Shown here one piece after another: positions 57,138 through 64,000 of a stretch of 64,000 nt of DNA (position 1 is its first letter; every line of letters begins with the position of its first letter). This DNA is from Roseateles sp. SL47 (lineage in GTDB: Bacteria > Pseudomonadota > Gammaproteobacteria > Burkholderiales > Burkholderiaceae_C). Location: positions 1,736,001 through 1,800,000 of the forward strand of contig NZ_CP113068.1 of the NCBI RefSeq assembly GCF_026625885.1. Direction: 5' to 3'. The notes below the pieces were generated by a model. That model searched no databases. It was not told where the DNA came from and saw only the letters and a list, made by a program, of their open reading frames with translations. A program made the position numbers and the translations under genes.

Positions 57138-58685
57138 ATGGAACCCAATGCGTCAACCCCCGTCCATTCCTTGACGATCCAGCCACTGGCCGTCAGCCAG
57201 CCTTTGCCCTCCGGCGAAGGGATCCGGTCATCCGCGTCGTCCATCTCGATGCAGCCCATCACCAACCAGCGCAGCCGGGTCAATCCACCGAACGAGGTGC
57301 CGCAGAGTTCGTCGTCCCGCGGCAGCACCGTGTCGGTGTCGGTGCGCCGCCGCCAGGCCGTGCACGCGCAGGAACAGGGCCAGCAGCAGGCCCCCGACAC
57401 GATCGGCCATGAGGACACCCCCCAGCCGCCCGGGCAGATCCGGACTTCCGGCGAGGGGCGGCCCCCGGCGGGGCTGCGGGCCGACGCAGCACCGCGACAG
57501 GCCTTCCTCCAGGTCCTCGGCGCGGGCGATGTGGAGGAGGACGTGTACGTCGCCCACGACGTGCTGGCGCGCATCGGCGAGAACCTGCCCATCTTCGCCA
57601 AGCATGGGGTCACGACCCTGGAAGGCCTGGAGCACGAGCTGCACAAGGCGTTGATCCATGACACGGTGCTCACCATCCTGAAGACCGGCCTGGGCAACCT
57701 GGGCTATACCGTCGGTCTGCCCGCCTATGCGCTGAAGCACGCGCCGCAGGTCTCCGACGTGGTCTCGCGTCGAAGTGCCACCACCGGCGGACTCACCGTC
57801 ACGACCAATGTCGCGACCAATACGGTGGCGGCGGAAATGCTGCGACATGCCTTCGCCGCCGGGTCCGAAGATTCATTGCCGCCGTCGCTCACGCAGCCCG
57901 TCAACGGGCTGGAGCGGACGCTGCGCACCGCCACCTGGATCGCCGTCCACGACGCTGTACGGCAAACCGTTCCGGTGGGGATTGCGCTGAATGACTGGCG
58001 TATCGGCCAGCCGGTGGATACCGCCGTGGTCAATCCTCAAGCCGTCTGGGCCGATGCAGGGTCCCGCAATATTGCCGCGCTGATGACGGAGCTGCGCCTC
58101 ATGAACGGGCTGCCCGGCATGCGGGGTGTCGGGGCCCATGAACCGACGTTCAGCGAGCGCTTCCTGCTCCAGTCCCCCAGGACCCTGGACAAGTGGCTGA
58201 CGCAGACGGCCGGTGGCTCGGTGGCGGGCAGTCTGATGCCCACCCTGGCAGGCACCGCCAAGACCGCCCTGCGACTGCCGCTGGGCATTGCGCGGGTGCT
58301 GGTGAATCTGCCGGGTACGGCGCCGCTGTCCCTGATGGGCGCGTGGATGATCGCGCAGGGTCTGCTGGCGGCATCGGCCCGTTCGGCGGAATATCCCAGC
58401 AACCAGCATCTGTCACCCGGCTTGGAGGATCCCCAGGCGACTGTCGATCGACGGGCCATCTTTGGCTGGGGCTGCGAAACGCCGCTGGAGTTTGGGCTGG
58501 CGGTGCTGGCTCCGGTGCTGGACCAGGTCCTGGCGCAGGGACGGCTCGGTGGCTTGCTCCGTCACGGCAATGCGCTGATTGACCGGGCCGCGCAAGCCGT
58601 GGACGCAGGGGTGGATCAGTTCTTCGCGACCTCGGTCACTGGAGAACCCGCCCGGGCCGCCCCGCGTCAGGGCGACCGGGGCTGA
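57138..58685 (+). CDS. Candidate type III effector, membrane-associated
   Basis: A 515-residue protein, not recognised. The first 125 residues are Ser/Gln/Pro/Arg-rich and disordered. The rest is helical with hydrophobic stretches (VLTILKTGLGNLGYTVGLPAYAL; LPLGIARVLVNLPGTAPLSLMGAWMIAQGLLAA) that could insert in a host membrane. Asp/Arg-rich connectors include DEVYVAHDVLARIGENLP-like helices. It has no signal peptide. It shares the leader AGGACCCATCATG with the amine-oxidase gene upstream and probably lies in the same transcript. Possibly a membrane-targeted effector or a translocator. Confidence 0.62.
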   Translation: MEPNASTPVHSLTIQPLAVSQPLPSGEGIRSSASSISMQPITNQRSRVNPPNEVPQSSSSRGSTVSVSVRRRQAVHAQEQGQQQAPDTIGHEDTPQPPGQIRTSGEGRPPAGLRADAAPRQAFLQVLGAGDVEEDVYVAHDVLARIGENLPIFAKHGVTTLEGLEHELHKALIHDTVLTILKTGLGNLGYTVGLPAYALKHAPQVSDVVSRRSATTGGLTVTTNVATNTVAAEMLRHAFAAGSEDSLPPSLTQPVNGLERTLRTATWIAVHDAVRQTVPVGIALNDWRIGQPVDTAVVNPQAVWADAGSRNIAALMTELRLMNGLPGMRGVGAHEPTFSERFLLQSPRTLDKWLTQTAGGSVAGSLMPTLAGTAKTALRLPLGIARVLVNLPGTAPLSLMGAWMIAQGLLAASARSAEYPSNQHLSPGLEDPQATVDRRAIFGWGCETPLEFGLAVLAPVLDQVLAQGRLGGLLRHGNALIDRAAQAVDAGVDQFFATSVTGEPARAAPRQGDRG

Positions 58686-58758
58686 TCGCTGGACGGCCGC
58701 TGGAGGGCGCTGGACGGCCGCCGACCGACGGACCTCCGCTGACCCGATCGCCAATGGG

Positions 58759-59400
58759 TCAGCGTGGCGGCGCCGCAGGTCGGCCCAGGCCCAGCTTGTC
58801 CATGGCCTCCTGGGCCTCGATCAGCATCGAGGCAACCTCCGCCACGGTGATGCGCAGGCTGGTGGCGCGCGCGCGGATGTGCTCGTAGGCCTGCGCTTCG
58901 CTCATGTGCTGGTGGTCCACCAGCGTGCGGATGGCCTTCTCGAGCTGGCGGCGCGATTTGATCGTGGCCTCCAGCTTGTCGATCTTGCCTTGCTGGCGCT
59001 GCTGGAAGCCATAGGAAGAACGTGCCAGCACCAGGGTGCTCAGGATGCCGGAGGAGCGGAACGGCTTGGTGATGACGCCATGCGCATGGGTGTCCAGCAG
59101 CAGCTTGAGCGTGGTGGGGCTTTCATAGTCCGACAGGGCCACCAGCGTGGCATTCACCGCGCTGGCCGTCCAGGTGGTGCCCTCCAGCTCCTGGGACACC
59201 CAGAAGAAGATCACGTCTGCGTCCTTGGGCGGCTCCGAGGGGAAGGGCCACAGCACCTTCAGCCGGCAGCCGATGCGCTGCAGCTGCTGCACCACCACAT
59301 CGCGTTCTTCCCCAGGCGGATAGACCACGGCCACGCAGATCTTGCGCAGGTCTTCATAGAGGCGACGAAGGCTGGAACTCACCGCAGGTCCTCCCCTCAT
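58759..59400 (-). CDS. amiR: AmiR-like antiterminator with ANTAR domain
   Basis: A 213-residue RNA-binding antiterminator. The receiver-like N-domain (ICVAVVYPPGEERDVVVQQL; VIFFWVSQ) lacks a clear phosphorylatable Asp triad. A coiled coil follows (QGKIDKLEATIKSRRQLEKAI), then the ANTAR helical bundle (RTLVDHQHMSEAQAYEHIRARA; VAEVASMLIEAQEAM). In Pseudomonas, AmiR is held inactive by AmiC and released by amides. ATGA overlap with amiC, as in the classic pair. It is the last gene of the minus-strand unit. Confidence 0.88.
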   Translation of the reverse strand: MRGGPAVSSSLRRLYEDLRKICVAVVYPPGEERDVVVQQLQRIGCRLKVLWPFPSEPPKDADVIFFWVSQELEGTTWTASAVNATLVALSDYESPTTLKLLLDTHAHGVITKPFRSSGILSTLVLARSSYGFQQRQQGKIDKLEATIKSRRQLEKAIRTLVDHQHMSEAQAYEHIRARATSLRITVAEVASMLIEAQEAMDKLGLGRPAAPPR

Positions 59401-60611
59401 CGCAGCCAGAACTCTGAGAAACCAAAGCTGGAGAGGTAGGGGTCCGGCTTGACCGGCTCCGCACTCTCCCAGACCACGTTGAACTGCCCGTCGCTGCGGC
59501 AGATGCCGATCCGCGGCGTGAGCACGCAGTGGTTGTTGTCCGCATCGATGCTGACGGGCCCCTCCGGGGATTCGAAATGCAGGCCATGGGCGGCCTCCAC
59601 CAGGCGACGGCTGTCCAGGCTGCCGGTGCGCTCCAACGCGCGAGCGAACAGATGCACCTGGGTATAGGCCATTTCCGACCAGGTGCTGGTCGGCCGGTCC
59701 CCGAAACGCTCACGCCACAGGCGGGTGAAGTGGAGGTTGCTCTCATTCTTCAGCGACCCGAAGTAGGTGGCGGCGGTGATGTGCCCCGCGCACAGCGACG
59801 GCCCGATGAGCCGGATTTCCTCTTCCGCCATCGAGAGGCTGGCGATCGGCATGCGCTGCGGGTCCAGGCCGTGCTCACGATAGAGGCTGTAGAACTGCCG
59901 CGCTGATTGGCCGACCAGCGTGGAGAAGATGACATTGGGCTGGCTGGCGGCGATCTCGCGCAGCACCTCGTCCAGCTCGGCCCGGCCGGCCTCAATGGGC
60001 AGGTAGACCTCTTCAACGATCTCGCCGCCGTGCTCCTCCACCACATCCCGCACCACCCGGTTGGATTCGCGAGGGTAGATGTAGTCGCTGCCGACCAGGA
60101 AAAAGCGGGGGCCGTGATGCTGAAGGAGGTAGGCGGCCAGCTGCATGCTGTTCTGGTTGGGCACCGCCCCGGTGTAGATGATGTTGGGCGAGTATTCGAA
60201 GCCTTCGTAGAAGGAGCAATACCAGAGCAGCGCATTGTTGCGCTCCACCACCGGCAGCACCGCCTTGCGGCTGGAGGAGCGCGAACAGCCGAAGATGACG
60301 TTGATCTCATCCTCGATCAGCAGCTTGGTGGCCAGCCGACGGTATTCGTCCGAATCGCCCTTGGGGTCGTAGGCTTGCGGTACCAGCGGGCGGTCCAGCA
60401 CACCGCCCAGGGCATTGATTTCTTCCACCGCCAGTGTGGTGCCGAAAAAATGCTCCGACTCGGTGACGCTGGTGGCGCCGGAGCGGGAATACAGGATGCC
60501 GATGCGCCAGCCATTGTCGGCAGGGCCGCCCGGATGGCCGCCCGAGTGGCCGCCCGAGTGGCCGCCCGCGCCAGGACGCGTGGCCGTGGAATGTAGAGGG
60601 TCCGACTGCAT
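59397..60611 (-). CDS. amiC: AmiC-like amide sensor
   Basis: A 404-residue periplasmic-binding-protein-fold regulator of the AmiC/UrtA family (WRIGILYSRSGATSVTESEHF; EINALGGVLDRPLVP; FYEGFEYSPNIIYTGAVPNQN; SVLPVVERNNALLWY-like). There is no signal peptide, which supports a cytosolic AmiC-type sensor instead of a transporter subunit. A HSGG repeat in residues 17-28 comes from a 12-base DNA repeat. ATG 60611 with AGGGAG upstream fits family length; the frame is open further upstream without support. Confidence 0.86.
   Translation of the reverse strand: MQSDPLHSTATRPGAGGHSGGHSGGHPGGPADNGWRIGILYSRSGATSVTESEHFFGTTLAVEEINALGGVLDRPLVPQAYDPKGDSDEYRRLATKLLIEDEINVIFGCSRSSSRKAVLPVVERNNALLWYCSFYEGFEYSPNIIYTGAVPNQNSMQLAAYLLQHHGPRFFLVGSDYIYPRESNRVVRDVVEEHGGEIVEEVYLPIEAGRAELDEVLREIAASQPNVIFSTLVGQSARQFYSLYREHGLDPQRMPIASLSMAEEEIRLIGPSLCAGHITAATYFGSLKNESNLHFTRLWRERFGDRPTSTWSEMAYTQVHLFARALERTGSLDSRRLVEAAHGLHFESPEGPVSIDADNNHCVLTPRIGICRSDGQFNVVWESAEPVKPDPYLSSFGFSEFWLR
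60524..60571 (-). repeat. 12-base tandem repeat in amiC start
   Basis: Four units of GGCCGCCCGAGT-like sequence on the plus strand encode the Gly-His/Ser repeat in the AmiC N-terminus. In-frame, so length can vary without loss of function. Confidence 0.8.
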
Positions 60612-60680
60612 GCGGTGATTCACTCCCTGAAGCTCTGTGCGCGCGTTGCCATGGTGCTGCAATCGTGCTGTGCAATAGCG

Positions 60681-60704
60681 GTGTTGCGGTGTTGCGGTGT
60701 TGCG
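60681..60704. repeat. 8-base tandem repeat in intergenic gap
   Basis: Three exact copies of GTGTTGCG between the asparaginase and amiC genes. Not a multiple of three; it sits in the leader that AmiR would read if it acts on amiC. Nothing else is visible in this 130-base gap. Confidence 0.75.
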
Positions 60705-60741
60705 TTGGCATGGCCCGCCCGGCGACCGGTGCCAATTTGCC

Positions 60742-61722
60742 CTATCGAAGAAACAACTCCTGAATGATGTCCGGACCGTGTCCCGCCTGCAGCGCAAGCA
60801 TAAGCAGGATCCGCGTCTTCTGGGGGCTGAGGTCGTCCGAAAACACAGCGCCCGCCCCTTGCAGGGTGCGGCCGCCGCCCACGAAACCGTACAGTGGCAG
60901 CGTGCGTCCCTGCGGACACCGCGACGCAATGACCACCACCACGCCCCGCGTGAGGGCCTCCCGCACGGCCTCGTGAAGTTCAGGGTTCACGTTGCCGTAG
61001 CCCAGCGCCTGCACCACCACGCCCCGGGCGCCGGCGGCCAGCGCGGCCCGCAGCAGGGCCCCGTCCGCGCCGGCATACATGGGCACGATGTCGACGCGGG
61101 GCAGTGGCTGCCCCGTCAAGGCCACGTGCTGACGCCGCAGGGGCGAGCGGGCCCACTGCACCCGGTCTTCCTCCACCACGCCCAGCAGGCCAAAGGGGCC
61201 GGACTGAAAGGCGCCAACGTCGCTGGTATGGGTCTTGGACACCTCCCGGGCGGCATTGATCTGCCCGTTCAGCGCGACCAGCACGCCCTTGTGATGCGCC
61301 TGGGGACACAGGCAGATGCGCACCGCATGACGCAGATTGCGGGGGCCGTCGAAATCCGGTTCCGAGGCGTTGCGCTGGGCGCCGACCATCACGACCGGCT
61401 TGGTGCTGGCGAGCGTGAGGTCAAGGAACCAGGCGGTCTCCTCCAGCGTGTCGGTGCCGTGCGACACAACGGCGCCCGCCACTTCGTCCCGCGCCAGGGC
61501 CCGGCTGATGGCCGCGTGCAGCGCCAGCCAGCGCGGGGGATCCATGTAGTCGGACGGCACGTTGGCCACCTCATGGACCTCCAGCTGAGCCAGCTCGTTC
61601 AAACCCGGCACTGCGGCGACCAGCGCTTCTCCGGTGAGCGCCGGCACGGGCGCATGGGTGCGCGGGTCCAGCTTCATGGCAATGGTGCCGCCGGTGGCAA
61701 AAAGGGGAACCGTCGGCCGCAT
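60742..61722 (-). CDS. Asparaginase
   Basis: A 326-residue type II-like L-asparaginase/glutaminase fold enzyme. Catalytic threonines are Thr13 in ATGGTIAM and Thr90-Asp91 in SHGTDTLEETA; the conserved VMVGAQRNASEPDFDGPRNL and GYGNVNPE follow. There is no signal peptide, so it is cytosolic. It hydrolyses asparagine to aspartate and ammonia. ATG 61722 starts two bases after the ATPase stop. Together with an AmiC/AmiR pair and an amino-acid ABC transporter it suggests amide scavenging. Confidence 0.9.
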   Translation of the reverse strand: MRPTVPLFATGGTIAMKLDPRTHAPVPALTGEALVAAVPGLNELAQLEVHEVANVPSDYMDPPRWLALHAAISRALARDEVAGAVVSHGTDTLEETAWFLDLTLASTKPVVMVGAQRNASEPDFDGPRNLRHAVRICLCPQAHHKGVLVALNGQINAAREVSKTHTSDVGAFQSGPFGLLGVVEEDRVQWARSPLRRQHVALTGQPLPRVDIVPMYAGADGALLRAALAAGARGVVVQALGYGNVNPELHEAVREALTRGVVVVIASRCPQGRTLPLYGFVGGGRTLQGAGAVFSDDLSPQKTRILLMLALQAGHGPDIIQELFLR

Positions 61723-61724
61723 GT

Positions 61725-62486
61725 TCAGACCCGCAGATGGTTGAAGATGGTGGCGATGGCCTGCGGGTCCCGGGCATCGCCCTGATCCACGATCTCCCCC
61801 TGCTTGAGGACCAGGTAGCGGTCCGCCACCTGGAGTGCAAAGGCCACGTTCTGCTCGATCAGCAGCAGTGTGGTGCCGCGCTGTGCGCGCTCCCACAGCA
61901 GGGCTTCAGCGATGCGGTCGATCACCGACGGTTGCAGGCCTTCGGTGATTTCGTCCAGCAGGATGAGCGCAGGCTGCATCATCAGCGCGCGGGCCACCAG
62001 CAGCATCTTCTGTTCCCCGCCGGAGAGGGTGCCGGCATACTGCCGCAACCGGTCCCGGAACACCGGAAACAAGGGCGCGATCGGCGCGAAACGGTCTTCG
62101 AACTCACGGTCATGCGGCAGACCCAGCCGCAGGTTGTCGCGGATGCTGAGCTCGGAGAAGATGGCGTGCTCCTGCGCCGCATAGGCCACACCCAGCCGCG
62201 CGATGCGATGCGGTGCCCACCGCGTCACGTCCGTGCCGTTCACCAGCACCGACCCGTTGCGCTTGGGCAGGTAGCCCATGACGGTTTTCAGCAGCGTGCT
62301 CTTGCCCATGCCGTTCTTGCCCAGCAGGGCCACGGCTTCACCGGGTTGAAGGGCCAGCGTGGCGTCGCGCAGCACCACCGCGTTTTTGTAGCCGCTGGTG
62401 ACGGTGCGCATCTGCAGGGTCGCCGTGCCGGGCGGCAGGGGACGGGCCGGGCCCGATGGGGCGGTGGAGTGAGGGAGGGCGCTCAT
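61725..62486 (-). CDS. LivF/UrtE-type ABC transporter ATPase
   Basis: A 253-residue ABC ATPase. Walker A GKNGMGKST (56-64), signature LSGGEQKMLLVARALM, Walker B ALILLDEITEGLQP, switch His replaced by LLIEQNVAFAL (typical LivF/UrtE Q-loop context). It is the second ATPase of a branched-chain amino acid or urea/amide uptake system. ATGA overlap with the upstream fused gene. Confidence 0.9.
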   Translation of the reverse strand: MSALPHSTAPSGPARPLPPGTATLQMRTVTSGYKNAVVLRDATLALQPGEAVALLGKNGMGKSTLLKTVMGYLPKRNGSVLVNGTDVTRWAPHRIARLGVAYAAQEHAIFSELSIRDNLRLGLPHDREFEDRFAPIAPLFPVFRDRLRQYAGTLSGGEQKMLLVARALMMQPALILLDEITEGLQPSVIDRIAEALLWERAQRGTTLLLIEQNVAFALQVADRYLVLKQGEIVDQGDARDPQAIATIFNHLRV

Positions 62487-64000
62487 GCTGCCTCCTTGCC
62501 ATTGGAGTCTGGGTGGGAGCCTGGGCGGGGCGCTGGGCGCGCCGCTGACACCGGATCTGGCGACGGACCCGCCGGCGCCGCCTGTGCGCTGCCCGCGTAG
62601 ATGGTGCGGACCAGCTCGGACTCGGTCACGTCCTTGAACGTTCCCTGCATCGCGATGCGGCCCTGATGCATCACCACGATGCGGGTGGCGATCTCCTGGA
62701 CGAAGTCCAGATCGTGCTCCACCAGCAGGCAGCACAGCCGATGCCGATGGGCCAGCGAGGCCAGTACGCCTGCAATCTGCGAGCGCTCGGTCTTGGTCAG
62801 GCCCGCCGTCGGCTCGTCCAGCAGCACGATGCGTGGGGCCAGCGAGAGCACCATGGCCAGCTCCAGCGCCTGCTGCTGCCCATGGGACAGGTCGCGGGCG
62901 ATGGTGCCGAGATGGCGGTCCAGCCCGGTGGTTCTCACCACGTCCAGCGCATAGGCCGGTAGCGCGAGGGTGGTGTCGCGGCTGAACAGGCGGGGGCGCT
63001 GGCGGGTCCCGGTGGCCATTCGCAGGCATTCGGCGACGCTGAGCGACTCGAAGATGTTGGCGTTCTGGAACTTGCGGCCCAGGCCCAGGCGGACGCAATC
63101 TTCGGGGGGGCGCTGCCGGATGTCCGCGCCACCCATGCGGATGTCGCCGCTGGTGCGCTCGGCGCCGTCGCTGATGCATCGCATCAGGGTGGTCTTGCCG
63201 GCGCCGTTGGGGCCAATCAGGCCGATGAGCTCACCGGCGCGGCCCTCCAGGTCCACGCCTTCCAGCACCTTGAGCGAGCCGAACTGCCGGGTGACGCCAC
63301 GCATCTCCAGCAGGGCGGGCTCCAGGCCCGCAGGCCGCTCCTGCGGTGGAGCGCCGGGAGCCGCCAGCGGCTCCTCGACCAGTGCGGGCACGTCCGGTGC
63401 ACGGCGTCCCGCTCCCAGCGGCTTCAGGAGCAGCGGCACCAGGCCTTGTGGCAACAGCACGATGACCGCCACGAAGGCACTGCCCAGGATCAACTGCCAC
63501 GCAAACGGCATGCTGGCACTGAGGTAGGCCGTCGCCACATTGATCAGCAGCGCGCCGATCAGGGGCCCCCACAGGGTGCCCCGGCCGCCCAGCGCCACCC
63601 AGATGATCAGCTCCGTGCCCAGCACGAAACCGGTCAGCTCCGGGGCCACCACGCCACTGAAGGCCCCATAGCCGAAGCCCGCAAAACCCGCCACCCCGGC
63701 CGTGACCACCAGCAGCAGGATCTTGATCAGCGGCACGCGCAGGCCCAGGTAGGCGCAGCGGGATTCGTTGTCTCGGATGGCGGCCAGCACGCGGCCTGAA
63801 TCGCTTTGCACCAGCAGCCAGGCGAGCACGCCCACGGCCAGCAGGGCCGCCCCGGCCAGCCAGAACCAGGTCTCCAGCGAGAAGTCGAAGCTTGTATAGC
63901 CGGTCAGGCCCGAGCTGGAACCGGTCCATTCGCCGCCTGACAGCAGCAGCTGCGTGGCCACGATCGGCAGGACCAGCGAGATGACGGTGGCGAAGAAGGG
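62483..64000 (-). CDS. Fused LivM permease-LivG ATPase (partial)
   Basis: The 3' part of a gene that runs off the window. The visible 505 residues hold a LivM-type permease half (SFDFSLETWFWLAGAALLAVG; GRVLAAIRDNESRCAYLGL; FGYGAFSGVVAPEL; LPQGLVPLLL). A Pro-rich linker joins it to a full LivG-type ATPase (Walker A GPNGAGKTT, LSHGQQQALELAMVL, RIVLLDEPTAGL). Permease-ATPase fusions of this type occur in several Burkholderiales. The LivH partner and binding protein would lie upstream, outside the window. Confidence 0.9.
   Translation of the reverse strand, partial: PFFATVISLVLPIVATQLLLSGGEWTGSSSGLTGYTSFDFSLETWFWLAGAALLAVGVLAWLLVQSDSGRVLAAIRDNESRCAYLGLRVPLIKILLLVVTAGVAGFAGFGYGAFSGVVAPELTGFVLGTELIIWVALGGRGTLWGPLIGALLINVATAYLSASMPFAWQLILGSAFVAVIVLLPQGLVPLLLKPLGAGRRAPDVPALVEEPLAAPGAPPQERPAGLEPALLEMRGVTRQFGSLKVLEGVDLEGRAGELIGLIGPNGAGKTTLMRCISDGAERTSGDIRMGGADIRQRPPEDCVRLGLGRKFQNANIFESLSVAECLRMATGTRQRPRLFSRDTTLALPAYALDVVRTTGLDRHLGTIARDLSHGQQQALELAMVLSLAPRIVLLDEPTAGLTKTERSQIAGVLASLAHRHRLCCLLVEHDLDFVQEIATRIVVMHQGRIAMQGTFKDVTESELVRTIYAGSAQAAPAGPSPDPVSAARPAPRPGSHPDSNGKEAA

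Overview
The window reads as a chromosomal segment of a GC-rich betaproteobacterium of the order Burkholderiales. The evidence is the rRNA sequences, the codon usage and the gene content. A Roseateles/Mitsuaria/Rubrivivax-like genus is a guess from memory, not a result.

Layout. (1) 1-7.1 kb: the 3' end of one rRNA operon (23S tail, 5S, terminator), followed about 0.4 kb later by a complete second operon (16S, tRNA-Ile, tRNA-Ala, 23S, 5S, terminator) in the same orientation. (2) 7.1-8.6 kb: a worn junction holding a possible transposon-regulator remnant and the 3' half of a LysR regulator gene. (3) 8.6-58.7 kb: one large Hrp-type island. It carries two HrpL-like ECF sigma factor genes, an HrpS-like sigma-54 activator, and a type III secretion system (sctW, S, V, C, D, N, O, P, Q, R, T, U, I, J, K, L and a probable needle gene). 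It also carries a complete R64-like type IVb pilus operon (pilL, N, O, P, Q, R, S, M, V, T), a separate PilT-like ATPase, two ExeA/GspA-like proteins with one GspB, a CesT-type chaperone operon, a run of five very small genes, and several candidate effectors. (4) 58.7-64 kb: a minus-strand amide/amino-acid operon: a branched-chain-type ABC transporter with fused permease and ATPase (runs off the window), a second ATPase, an asparaginase, and an AmiC/AmiR-type sensor and antiterminator pair.

How it fits together. Both hrpL-like genes lie behind canonical sigma-54 promoters (GG-N10-GC), which the HrpS-like activator is expected to fire. Ten sites matching the HrpL promoter (GGAAC-N-N15-CCACNNA, all with exactly 15-bp spacers, none with more than one core mismatch) lie 34-111 bp upstream of almost every transcription unit in region 3. 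These units include the pilus operon, the PilT-like ATPase, both exeA-type units, the T3SS units and a divergent pair of candidate effectors. I infer one HrpS-to-HrpL regulon that controls injectisome, pilus, secretin-assembly factors and effectors together.

The most unusual genes are a pentatricopeptide-repeat protein and a flavin amine oxidase resembling tryptophan 2-monooxygenase with a long extra N-terminus, facing each other across a shared hrp-box region. Both are candidate type III effectors. A sigma-70 promoter followed by an intrinsic terminator between two divergent hrp promoters suggests an undescribed small RNA.
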